In this document: positions 43,310-51,167 of the stretch, in pieces | Layout: the number at the start of each line of letters is the position of its first letter | How positions within the stretch are numbered: the first letter of the stretch is position 1 | DNA from: Maribacter sp. PR1 | GTDB taxonomy: Bacteria; Bacteroidota; Bacteroidia; Flavobacteriales; Flavobacteriaceae | NCBI RefSeq assembly: GCF_028464145.1 | Contig: NZ_JAQPCG010000004.1 | Location: forward strand, 62,001-126,000 | Length of the DNA stretch: 64,000 nt | Direction of reading: 5' to 3' | The notes under the pieces: model-generated | What the model was told of the DNA's origin: nothing | Database searches by the model: none | Seen by the model: the letters and a program-made list of their open reading frames with translations, nothing else | Program-made: the position numbers and the translations under genes

Positions 43310-43849
43310 TTACATTTCTAGATTTTTATCAGGCATAAACCGATTAATTCCCGAGAAAATTATGTAAGGCAACAATGCGAATTGTAGTAGCGGAGAAAGT
43401 CCAATTTCCACTAATGGCACCAAGGGCATTGCTTCTGCATAGCTCCAATCCCCATGCGCAATATGCCAAATTTCCCCAATAATTGCGCCAACACTTCCAA
43501 TTAAAATCAAGGGTACTATTTTTTCATTATCTAAATCCATTATCCAATATATATTTCTATAGACCAGAGCAAACCCGAAAAAGAGTATAAGGACCATCAA
43601 CATGTCGGCGACAGATGCCAAGGCGCAAAAGGAGATATGTTTCAAATCATACTTGAATCCTTCGTATAGTGGGCCTTGCGCCAGCTCCCATACAAAATTC
43701 AATGCAAAAGACGTTACTGCCACTGCAAACACAAACCTCCTATATTCCCCTCTGTCTTTTACCTGTTTCGCAAAATACAAATAGCCCAAAATGACCAAAG
43801 TCAACGCTATGGTGGGTACAACGAAAATGCCAAGGCTTAATTCTTCCAT
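43310..43849 (-). CDS. Polytopic membrane protein, unknown
   Basis: 179 residues with about five hydrophobic segments. Conserved-looking elements are NFVWELAQGPLYEGF (about residues 51-65), WHIAHGDWSYAEAMPLVP (about 129-146) and a C-terminal SPLLQFALLPYIIFSG. The many His, Trp and Glu residues in loops near membranes could bind metal or heme, but I do not recognise the family. Stem-loops flank the gene on both sides. Confidence 0.65.
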   Translation of the reverse strand: MEELSLGIFVVPTIALTLVILGYLYFAKQVKDRGEYRRFVFAVAVTSFALNFVWELAQGPLYEGFKYDLKHISFCALASVADMLMVLILFFGFALVYRNIYWIMDLDNEKIVPLILIGSVGAIIGEIWHIAHGDWSYAEAMPLVPLVEIGLSPLLQFALLPYIIFSGINRFMPDKNLEM

Positions 43850-43930
43850 TTGTTTTCTACTTAGACTTCTTTTTTTTTAAGGCCATAAAGATTGGCGTTC
43901 AATTCTTTGGTCAACACCAATTGCATATTA

Positions 43931-43988
43931 CCTGAAAGGGAAGGGGTTAACCAACTAACCAAACTAAATCGCCCCTTCCCATAACAGG
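43931..43988. repeat. Stem-loop A (CCTG...GGGAAGGGG/CCCCTTCCC...CAGG)
   Basis: CCTG pairs with CAGG and GGGAAGGGG with CCCCTTCCC (9 bp), separated by an AAA/ATAA internal loop; the 25-base loop contains AACCAACTAACC. It begins seven bases beyond the stop of the DUF3347 gene at 43995, on the side of the next gene. No U-tract follows on the transcribed (reverse) strand, which argues against a simple terminator. Confidence 0.6.
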
Positions 43989-43994
43989 CTTTTA

Positions 43995-44513
43995 TTATTC
44001 GATTACCTCCGTCACTTTTCCGCAACTGAGCATTTGGGCGCCGTAATAAGGATTACGGATATCCTCAATTGACGATAACCAATAGGCGCCCCCGTTCAAG
44101 GCCATGGGACAAAAATCCTTATACAGTTTACCCGACGTTATTTTTCCTCTTAAAAGAGCTTCCATTTCAGTGCTCAGTTCTGAAAATGCTTTTCGCTGTA
44201 CCTTTAAATTATCCGTAGCGGCTATCTTTTGTGATGCCGATAAAGCGGCATCGGCACCTTCAACTTTACCAAGTGCTTCGTTCAACATCTCCGCTCCCTT
44301 TTGGGCATCTCCCGGATTTGAACCGACCAGATCATTTTTTACATGCTCATAATGTTCGTAGGCATTGGCCACATTTTCATTGCTGAACTCAAGTGGGGTT
44401 TGCTTCATTTCCATTTTGCTATGGTCATGGTTCAACTTTATCTTTTCCTGTGCGTAAGAAAAAGTAAGGGTCAGTAACAGTAGGGCTGTAACCCCGTTTT
44501 TCAAATTCCTCAT
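43995..44513 (-). CDS. Exported DUF3347 protein
   Basis: 172 residues with a signal peptide (GVTALLLLTLTFSYAQ). A short His/Met segment (NHDHSKMEMKQ) precedes the four-helical DUF3347 domain, which closes with YKDFCPMALNGGAYWLSS, IRNPYYGAQMLSCG (Cys about 137 and 163). It shares the CPM...W-L/I-S...NPYYGxxMxxCG motif with three other DUF3347 domains in the window. Cys, Met and His suggest binding of Cu(I) in the periplasm, perhaps in the role of CusF. Confidence 0.85.
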   Translation of the reverse strand: MRNLKNGVTALLLLTLTFSYAQEKIKLNHDHSKMEMKQTPLEFSNENVANAYEHYEHVKNDLVGSNPGDAQKGAEMLNEALGKVEGADAALSASQKIAATDNLKVQRKAFSELSTEMEALLRGKITSGKLYKDFCPMALNGGAYWLSSIEDIRNPYYGAQMLSCGKVTEVIE

Positions 44514-44535
44514 TGTTATCCTTTTTAAAATATTT

Positions 44536-44988
44536 TTATAGACTGTCCTTTAATTTTGATACCCAATCCAAAACGATTTTCTTTTCGTTGTCCGAAAGTC
44601 TTGCATCCCTATGGATGAGGGTGTATGATGTAAGGGGCATTTCATCATCCTCGATTTGACTTATAATGGATTTTAACTTGCTATTCTTTCTTCGTGATGA
44701 ATAGGAATCCCATTCATTAAAATTCAATTCTTCCTTGCCATGCTCCACATGGTCTTCCAAGTACCACGCAACCGGTTGTACCTTGTTGTACCAAGGATAG
44801 TCGGTATTGTTGCTATGGCAGTCATAACAGGAGGTTTTGATGACGCTCTCGATATTTTTTGGCACCTCGTTAACGACCATAAAATCCGTTTTGGGTATCA
44901 AATCGCTTTGATTGCGTTCGGTGGGCATAAACTGGATGCCCACCAACGCAACCAGCAAAATCCATCCTGTGACCTTTACCGCCTTCAC
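44536..44988 (-). CDS. Haem-binding domain protein
   Basis: 150 residues with one N-terminal membrane/signal segment (VTGWILLVALVGIQF). A c-type heme motif CYDCH (residues 54-58) starts the Haem_bd domain (PF14376-type), followed by NTDYPWYNKVQPVAWYLEDHVEHGKEELNFNEW in two parts and a C-terminal DARLSDNEKKIVLDWV. Predicted periplasmic cytochrome-like protein. It begins one base after the DUF3347 gene at 44989 ends, so both are co-transcribed. Confidence 0.88.
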   Translation of the reverse strand: MKAVKVTGWILLVALVGIQFMPTERNQSDLIPKTDFMVVNEVPKNIESVIKTSCYDCHSNNTDYPWYNKVQPVAWYLEDHVEHGKEELNFNEWDSYSSRRKNSKLKSIISQIEDDEMPLTSYTLIHRDARLSDNEKKIVLDWVSKLKDSL

Positions 44989-45618
44989 TTAATTGATCTG
45001 CTTTTGTACACTACCGCAGGTCATCATTTTACTGCCGTAATAAGGATTCTTAATTTCTTCAGTGGCACTTAACCATTGTGCTCCCTTATTATCGTTGTAC
45101 ATAGGACAATAGGCTTGGTAAAGTGTTCTTTCCGAACCTGCTATGGCCAAAAGGTCAATGACATCTTTGCTCAATATATCAAAGTGCTCACGTTGATGCC
45201 CGATGTCGCTTTTGGCGATATGTTCCGCATGTTCTGTGGCATCTTCAATAATGTCTGTTAACTCGGCCTGTTGTTCGTCTGAAAATTTGCTCGTGTCAAA
45301 ATCCTTAAGACTACTTTCCAGCTTTTCCCCTGCCGTTGCTGCACCATCTTTATCATCTGATACAAGGGCGTTTTTGAGCGTAAGATAATCCGCGACGACT
45401 TCTGATGACATCATGGCCATTCCGCCCTGGTTCATATTATCTTGCTCCATTTGCGAATGGTCTTCCATGGTACCGTCCATGTGGCCGCTGTCATCCATTT
45501 GTTCGGTATTGTGGCCTTCTTGGTTTTCTTGCTCCTTATTCTTGTCTTTACAAGATGTGGCCATTAGGGCTATGATTGCCATGGCCAAAATTCCAGTTGC
45601 TAAATTTGTTCTTTTCAT
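44989..45618 (-). CDS. DUF3347 lipoprotein
   Basis: 209 residues with a lipoprotein signal (ILAMAIIALMATSC). The linker is acidic and rich in His and Met (HNTEQMDDSGHMDGTMEDH, about residues 37-55). The DUF3347 domain follows and ends in YQAYCPMYNDNKGAQWLSA, IKNPYYGSKMMTCG. As in the other copies the Cys of CPM and of MxxCG are kept. A copper-binding role is inferred. Confidence 0.86.
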   Translation of the reverse strand: MKRTNLATGILAMAIIALMATSCKDKNKEQENQEGHNTEQMDDSGHMDGTMEDHSQMEQDNMNQGGMAMMSSEVVADYLTLKNALVSDDKDGAATAGEKLESSLKDFDTSKFSDEQQAELTDIIEDATEHAEHIAKSDIGHQREHFDILSKDVIDLLAIAGSERTLYQAYCPMYNDNKGAQWLSATEEIKNPYYGSKMMTCGSVQKQIN

Positions 45619-45640
45619 TTGTGATTTGATTTAAGATTTA

Positions 45641-46111
45641 TTACAGTTTAAAATTTGTTCGTCCAATATTGTCAAGGACCTTCTTTAGATTTCCCTTCGT
45701 TTTTTTTGCTATTTCTTCGACATCCTTTTTAAGGGAAGAAGACCAGGTAACCGAAGTATCCTCCATTGAAACCTCTACCACCGATTCATCCTCTAACTCT
45801 TTAATGGTCACATTACAGGGAAACAAGATGCCCATTTGAATATCGTTGGCAATCAGGTCAGCGGCGGTATCTTGGTCACAGACCAAGAGAATAAGATGCT
45901 TGGGCATATCTTTCATTTTTGCGCCCAAATATTCCTTGACATCGAACTCGGACACGATATCAAGGCCCAACCTATCAAGTTGATTCTTCACATTTTTGAC
46001 CGCTTCCCCAAAAGTGAGGTTATATCTTTCTGTGACACAATAGCGGGTATTCATGCTCTCGCTATAATCTTGAGTGGGAATTTCCTTTGTTTTGTCTTTG
46101 CCATTTTCCAT
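45641..46111 (-). CDS. DUF302 protein, copy 2
   Basis: 156 residues, soluble. The DUF302 core is visible in YNLTFGEAVKNVKNQLDRLGLDIVSEFDVKEYL (two parts) and NVTIKELEDESVVEVSM. Cys and Met residues seen in some members (ILLVCDQD, GILFPCNV) are present. It follows the first DUF302 gene by ten bases and is clearly its paralogue, but with different local sequence. DUF302 proteins commonly accompany copper and redox genes; function unknown. Confidence 0.85.
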   Translation of the reverse strand: MENGKDKTKEIPTQDYSESMNTRYCVTERYNLTFGEAVKNVKNQLDRLGLDIVSEFDVKEYLGAKMKDMPKHLILLVCDQDTAADLIANDIQMGILFPCNVTIKELEDESVVEVSMEDTSVTWSSSLKKDVEEIAKKTKGNLKKVLDNIGRTNFKL

Positions 46112-46121
46112 CCTCTCGTTT

Positions 46122-46511
46122 TTAAAGTTTTTCGATCACATGCTCAAGCTTGGAAGTTATCTCATCGGCAACCTCGTTCAATTTTTCGTTTTCTACCGCT
46201 TGCATCGAGGCCATCGGGTTTACTGCGGCAACTTCTACCGTACCTTCCTCGATTTCCTGCACGATTACGTTACATGGCAGCATAGTGCCTATCTTATCTT
46301 CGGCTTCCAATGCCTTATGTGCATAAGGAGGGTTACAGGCACCCAGAATTTTATATTTTTTGAAATCGACGTCCAATTTCTTTTTCAAGGTCTCCTTCAC
46401 ATCGATTTCGGTCAGAATACCAAAACCTTCGTTTTTTAGTTCCTCGGTAACCTTTTCGATTACTTTGTCAAAGTCTTCGTTCAGCGTTTTATTGAAATAA
46501 TACTTCATCAT
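46122..46511 (-). CDS. DUF302 protein, copy 1
   Basis: 129 residues from the adjacent ATGs at 46511/46508 (M-M-K-Y-Y-F-N); an extended frame to 46556 overlaps the SHOCT gene. DUF302 features: NEDFDKVIEKVTEELKNEGFGILTEIDV, KKYKILGACNPPYAHKAL (about residues 58-75) and IGTMLPCNVIVQE. The Cys in GACNP and LPCNV are shared with many family members. It forms a small operon segment with the SHOCT gene and the second DUF302. Confidence 0.88.
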   Translation of the reverse strand: MMKYYFNKTLNEDFDKVIEKVTEELKNEGFGILTEIDVKETLKKKLDVDFKKYKILGACNPPYAHKALEAEDKIGTMLPCNVIVQEIEEGTVEVAAVNPMASMQAVENEKLNEVADEITSKLEHVIEKL

Positions 46512-46512
46512 T

Positions 46513-46704
46513 TTAGTTTTTAGAGTTAATCGTTCGTTTTTGTTCTTCGTATTCATCTTTTGATATTTCGCCCTTTGCGAAACGGTTGTCTAGGATATCC
46601 ATAGGATTTTCCTTGTTTTTAGAGCTTCGCGGACTTCCTCCTCTGAAAAGGAATATGGCCAATATCAAAATAATCGGTATCAGTATCCACCACCACATCA
46701 TCAT
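46513..46704 (-). CDS. SHOCT-domain small membrane protein
   Basis: 63 residues. Hydrophobic WWWILIPIILILAIFLF is followed by a SHOCT motif (MDILDNRFAKGEISKDEYEE, about residues 34-53). Such short C-terminal SHOCT proteins are common in copper clusters and often only a membrane anchor plus the motif. The next gene's start overlaps its end. Confidence 0.85.
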   Translation of the reverse strand: MMMWWWILIPIILILAIFLFRGGSPRSSKNKENPMDILDNRFAKGEISKDEYEEQKRTINSKN

Positions 46705-46771
46705 AACTATATCTTTTTAATTGTTAAATAAATTATTCTCATTGCCTATGAAGTTCTTGGATTTACTACCC

Positions 46772-47323
46772 TTAATTCTTCATTTTATCTTTCATTTTTT
46801 GCATCATTTCAGGATTTTTTTCCATCATCTTCTGCATCATTTCCTCCATCATGTCCGGATTCTCTTCCATCATTTTTTTCATTCTTTCCTTCATTTCTTT
46901 TTTCATCATTTCATTATTGTGCATTTTTTCCATCAATAGCTGTCGGCCCTTTTCGCTTTCCATCATTTTATCCAGCATTTTGGAATGCATCTTTTTTTTC
47001 ATTTCAGGGTTCTTTTCCATCATTTGCTGCATATGGGCCTGCATTTTTTCCTTCATTTCCGGATTCTTGTCCATCATCATTTTCATATTTCCCGATTCCA
47101 TCTGTTCCATATGGGTCTTCATCATTATCTTTTTGGCATCTTCATTCTTTCGTGCCTCACTGATGAAATTTGTGAACTGAACAGGGTTCGAGATAATCTC
47201 TTGGTAAATGGCATTCCTGTTTTCCTCGACCTGCATGGTCTCGGAAGCATTGAAAGTTGATTTGCAACTTATTACTGTTCCTAGTATTCCAATTACCATC
47301 AAAAGTTTTACTGTTGTTTTCAT
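46772..47323 (-). CDS. Met-rich lipoprotein, putative copper buffer
   Basis: 183 residues with a lipoprotein signal (LMVIGILGTVISC). From about residue 60 to the end the sequence is a series of Met/Lys/Glu/Asn repeats, for example KNPEMKEKMQ, KNPEMKKKMH, ENPDMMEEMM, KNPEMMQKM; Met makes up well over a fifth of this region. It is helical by composition. Met-rich periplasmic proteins can bind Cu(I)/Ag(I), so a buffer role is likely. The high content on the opposite strand of CAT produces a misleading His-rich frame. Confidence 0.8.
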   Translation of the reverse strand: MKTTVKLLMVIGILGTVISCKSTFNASETMQVEENRNAIYQEIISNPVQFTNFISEARKNEDAKKIMMKTHMEQMESGNMKMMMDKNPEMKEKMQAHMQQMMEKNPEMKKKMHSKMLDKMMESEKGRQLLMEKMHNNEMMKKEMKERMKKMMEENPDMMEEMMQKMMEKNPEMMQKMKDKMKN

Positions 47324-47356
47324 TTTATTATTTTTTAAAATGTATAAATCGTCTAT

Positions 47357-48664
47357 CTATTTTTCTTTTTCTTCACTTTTATTTTTCAGGAACCATTTTT
47401 CACCTAAAAAAATCAATACCATCAGTATTGCAGCTACAATTACGACCAATAGGTCACTAGAAGCCTTTATCCATAAGAATGCGGCCAAAACAATACAATC
47501 CAATAATATTGCAGTATATAGAATAGAGACACGGGCGTTTATGTCTTTTCTCATATTTTTAAGTACGCCCCAATGAATTCCTATATCCATAATTAGATAG
47601 AAAATAGCACCTAATGATGCAATTCTTGTAAGGTCAAAAAGAATGGTCATTGTGAGTGCCAATACCACAGTATAAATGAGCATATGTTTTTGCAACTTAC
47701 CTGGTAACCCAAAATGTTTATGGGGAATTAGATTCATCTGAGTTAGCATTGTAGTCATCCTTGACACTGCAAAAATGCTTGCCACCACTCCTGAGATAGT
47801 AGCTATGATTGCAATACCCACGGTGAACCACAATCCGTACTTTCCGAAAGCCGGCCTTGATGCCTCGGCCAAAGAATAGTCCTTAGCTTTGATTATCTCT
47901 TCAATAGTAAGATTAGAAGAAACAGCAAATGCAACAAGTAGATATACCACGGTACAGATAGCAAGTGATAGAATTATAGCACGTCCTACATTTTTATTGG
48001 GATTGGTGATTTCTTCACCACTATTTGTAATCGTAGTAAAGCCCTTATAAGCTAAGATTGAAAGGGCCAAGGCTCCTAAATAATTGGTAATAGGGTATTC
48101 CTTCAAACTCTCTGAAGGGACAACTTCAGAAAATGAAAATCCTGCCGCCCATAATCCACCAATAGCAAATATTGCTATCCCTCCAATTTTTAAGACTGCC
48201 ATCGCAAAGGATGATTTACCGATAATAGTATTGCCAGAAATATTAATTAAAAAAGCAACGATTAATAGCAATACCCCAAGTATTGGTACCCAAACACTAT
48301 TGTCATTAATATCAAATAACTGAAGCGTGTACGAACCAAATGTACGTGCTACCAAACTTTCATTGATGACCATTGAAAGTGCCATTAGCAACGCTCCTGA
48401 AGCTGTAACCGCACCTTTACCATATATCTTTTTTAGATAGGTAGCAATACCGCCAGCAGATGGATACGCATTGGAAAGTTTCACATACGTATATGCACTA
48501 AATCCTGAAATGATAGCACCTACAAGAAAAGCATACGGAAACCATTGCCCTGATAACTCAGCTACCTGTCCTAATAAGGCAAATATTCCTGCACCTATCA
48601 TAACACCTGTACCAAGCGACACCGCTCCGGTTAAACTCAAACTATTTTTCTTGTATTGTGCCAT
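47357..48664 (-). CDS. APC-family amino-acid permease
   Basis: 435 residues with about 12 membrane segments. SLGTGVMIGAGIFALLG (about residues 15-31) is the APC family start and GFTTITNSGEEITNPNKNVGRAI (two parts, about 205-227) is another hallmark. Expected substrate is an amino acid. It lies between the oxidase-barrel gene (3 bases) and the Met-rich lipoprotein gene, an odd location that suggests uptake of an amino acid used under metal stress, or a passenger gene. Confidence 0.85.
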   Translation of the reverse strand: MAQYKKNSLSLTGAVSLGTGVMIGAGIFALLGQVAELSGQWFPYAFLVGAIISGFSAYTYVKLSNAYPSAGGIATYLKKIYGKGAVTASGALLMALSMVINESLVARTFGSYTLQLFDINDNSVWVPILGVLLLIVAFLINISGNTIIGKSSFAMAVLKIGGIAIFAIGGLWAAGFSFSEVVPSESLKEYPITNYLGALALSILAYKGFTTITNSGEEITNPNKNVGRAIILSLAICTVVYLLVAFAVSSNLTIEEIIKAKDYSLAEASRPAFGKYGLWFTVGIAIIATISGVVASIFAVSRMTTMLTQMNLIPHKHFGLPGKLQKHMLIYTVVLALTMTILFDLTRIASLGAIFYLIMDIGIHWGVLKNMRKDINARVSILYTAILLDCIVLAAFLWIKASSDLLVVIVAAILMVLIFLGEKWFLKNKSEEKEK

Positions 48665-48667
48665 TTC

Positions 48668-51091
48668 TTAAAATCTAACTAACAGACCGCCACCCCAGCC
48701 ATAACGATTATTGTAATTTCCTTGTATGGAAAAGTTTCTGGAAACGATGTATGCCAGCCCTACCAGCCATTGGGTTTCACTTTCAAAAGATTTATTGTTT
48801 TCCAAATCATTGACCCAACCAAAATCCGCTCTGTACTCATATTCTCCTTCCAAAAAAATTCTTGGAAAAATCAATAGTTCTCTATCCAAACGTATTCTTG
48901 GGCGCAGTTGATGGTCCATACTCACATCTACATTAAATCTGTAAGGCGTAAAGTATTTAATCCCAACCAATCCAACGGTATTAAATGTATCGTAAGAATC
49001 TGGTGTAGAAGTTTCGGTATTTACCCCTGCATACAGGCGTACCCAATCATTGAGGTATCGATTGTAGTTCACTTCTATCTCGGCATTTTGGTTATAATCA
49101 AACTCGCCACGTAGTCCAAATTCATTTCGGATGTTGCTAGACATCAAAAAAAGCTCATTAAAGTTTGAACCTACACGCGCAGCTCCCCAAGAATAATAGT
49201 GGTCTGTCTCGTCAATTAGTTTTTGAACTGGATAATCCTTCATTCTTTCATCCCTTGGTGTATCATAACTAAATACGCGTGCCATACCGCCCATCATATG
49301 ATATAATACGTGACAATGAAAGAACCAGTCACCATATTCTTCGTTATAAAATTCGATGACCACTTTTTGCATCGGTGGTACATTAACAGTATGTTTTAAG
49401 GGCGAGCGTTCCCCGTTTTCGTTGATTACCCTAAAGTAATGTCCGTGTAAATGCATTGGATGGTGCATCATAGTAAGGTTGTTCAAGGTAATTCTTGTGA
49501 CCTCTCCACTTTTGATTTTTATTTTATCAGTTTCTGATAAGGGCACGCCGTTCATACTCCAAACATAGCGTTGCATATTTCCTGTCAGATTAAGCAAAAT
49601 GTCATTAACAGGTAAATCTGCTTCATATGTGGTTTTTTCTCTTGCCTTTAAAAAATCATAGTTGAAATAGGTTTTACGGGTACTGTAATCGAAAACGGAA
49701 CTGTCTTTTTGCATTTTGGACATATCGTGATTCATGTGGTCATTCATTTTGTCCATTGTTTTATTATGGTTCATTGGCATAGAATCCTTTTTCATTACCA
49801 TCGTATTGTCCATATTCATATTGCCGTCGTTCATGGGCATTTTCTCATCCATCTTCATGTTCATATCCATTTGCTTTTTCATTGCACCATCTTTCATGGA
49901 CATCTTATCGGGCATATCCATGTTCATCTGTTCATCTTTCATATCCATCTTCATTCCATATTTCTGCATCAAAAACTCTGGTGTTTTTTTCTTTTGATTT
50001 CCTACCATTGCGGGCGCGCCCATCTTCATATCCATTTTTGCCATTTGCTTCATCATTGCCACTTTGTCCGGTCTGTCAATCGGTTTTGCAGGATAAAGTA
50101 TACCTTGCCCTAAACGCACGGTAGTATGTCCGGAACCATCTTGGGCTGTAGCAGTAATTTCTAATGTGCCTTCGGGGATGGTAACGATAACATCGTAGGT
50201 CTCCGCAATGCCGAAAAGAAATCGGCTTTTGGATATAGGTTCCACATCTATACCATCACTTGAGACAACCATTGGGCTGCCTCCTCCAAAATCCATCCAA
50301 TAATAGGTAGATGCTGCGGCGTTAATAAAGCGAAGCCTTACTTTTTCACCGGGTTGAAAATTTGGGTACTCTGCTAGTTTTTTACCGTTGGACAAAAAAG
50401 CAGGATAATAGACGTCTGCAATATCGGCACCTTCCATTCTATCGCGCCAAAACTTAAATTGAGCTCCCAATGCACCTTCTTTTATGACTCTACTTAATGG
50501 CACTGCAGTACCTTTTTTAACTTGGTACCATTCGTTACCCCTTTTAAGGTTACGCAAAACGTTCATAGGTTTTTCATTGGTCCAGTCAGATAACACTACA
50601 ACCAAATCTTTGTCATAATCCAATGTCTTTTCTTTTGGATGAATGACTATGGAACCATAAACTCCCTTTTGCTCCTGCAACATTGTATGGGAATGATACC
50701 AATACGTACCCGATTGGTTAATAGGAATTCTATACTGAAATGTCTTACCAGGTTCAATTGGTGGTGTAGTTAAATAGGGTACACCGTCATAGAAATTTGG
50801 AAGTATTAATCCGTGCCAATGCACTGAAGTTTCTTTGTCCATTTTATTGGTTACATTGATTATAGCAAGGTCTCCTTCATTAAATTCTAACGTAGGGCCA
50901 GGAATACTACCATTTATAGTCATTCCATTGGCCGTTACGCCTCCAAGGGTCATCTCCTTTTGTTCTAGGGTAAGGTTATACTCTTTTACGGGACGCCCTT
51001 CTTCATTTCTGTCTTCTCCGTTGGTTCCTACTTGAGCAATGCCTTCACATGAAATGAGAAGTACCAACAACACCGTAATTTTTCTGATCAT
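48668..51091 (-). CDS. Multicopper oxidase with Met-rich linker and CopB-like barrel, copy 2
   Basis: 807 residues. A signal peptide is followed by cupredoxin domains with copper sites SVHWHGL, YWYHSHT, HHPMHLHGHYF and HCHVLYHMMGGM. A very Met-rich segment (about residues 345-465: MAKMDMKMG, MKMDMKDEQMNMDMPDK, MDMNMKMDEKMPM, MDNTMVMKKDSMPM) lies between domains. The last 150 residues, from DHYYSWGAARVGSNFNELF on, have alternating strands and a closing GGGLLVRF, like a CopB outer-membrane barrel. The plan is the same as 22963-25254 with a longer Met insert. Role: periplasmic Cu(I) oxidation. It is 76 bases from the TolC gene. Confidence 0.9.
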   Translation of the reverse strand: MIRKITVLLVLLISCEGIAQVGTNGEDRNEEGRPVKEYNLTLEQKEMTLGGVTANGMTINGSIPGPTLEFNEGDLAIINVTNKMDKETSVHWHGLILPNFYDGVPYLTTPPIEPGKTFQYRIPINQSGTYWYHSHTMLQEQKGVYGSIVIHPKEKTLDYDKDLVVVLSDWTNEKPMNVLRNLKRGNEWYQVKKGTAVPLSRVIKEGALGAQFKFWRDRMEGADIADVYYPAFLSNGKKLAEYPNFQPGEKVRLRFINAAASTYYWMDFGGGSPMVVSSDGIDVEPISKSRFLFGIAETYDVIVTIPEGTLEITATAQDGSGHTTVRLGQGILYPAKPIDRPDKVAMMKQMAKMDMKMGAPAMVGNQKKKTPEFLMQKYGMKMDMKDEQMNMDMPDKMSMKDGAMKKQMDMNMKMDEKMPMNDGNMNMDNTMVMKKDSMPMNHNKTMDKMNDHMNHDMSKMQKDSSVFDYSTRKTYFNYDFLKAREKTTYEADLPVNDILLNLTGNMQRYVWSMNGVPLSETDKIKIKSGEVTRITLNNLTMMHHPMHLHGHYFRVINENGERSPLKHTVNVPPMQKVVIEFYNEEYGDWFFHCHVLYHMMGGMARVFSYDTPRDERMKDYPVQKLIDETDHYYSWGAARVGSNFNELFLMSSNIRNEFGLRGEFDYNQNAEIEVNYNRYLNDWVRLYAGVNTETSTPDSYDTFNTVGLVGIKYFTPYRFNVDVSMDHQLRPRIRLDRELLIFPRIFLEGEYEYRADFGWVNDLENNKSFESETQWLVGLAYIVSRNFSIQGNYNNRYGWGGGLLVRF

Positions 51092-51167
51092 GATTCTCTT
51101 TTTATTATTTATAATATCCTACTATATCAAATTCAATCAATACATATTGCCCTTATCGATATGGGTC

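Noticed and set aside
46721-47180. His/Phe-rich and Ile/Phe-rich frames on the + strand
   Set aside because: Antisense to the Met/Lys-rich lipoprotein gene; no signal or family features of their own.
49709-50113. 134-codon His-rich frame on the + strand
   Set aside because: It is the antisense of the Met-rich linker of the oxidase gene (ATG on one strand reads CAT on the other). The His content is an artefact.
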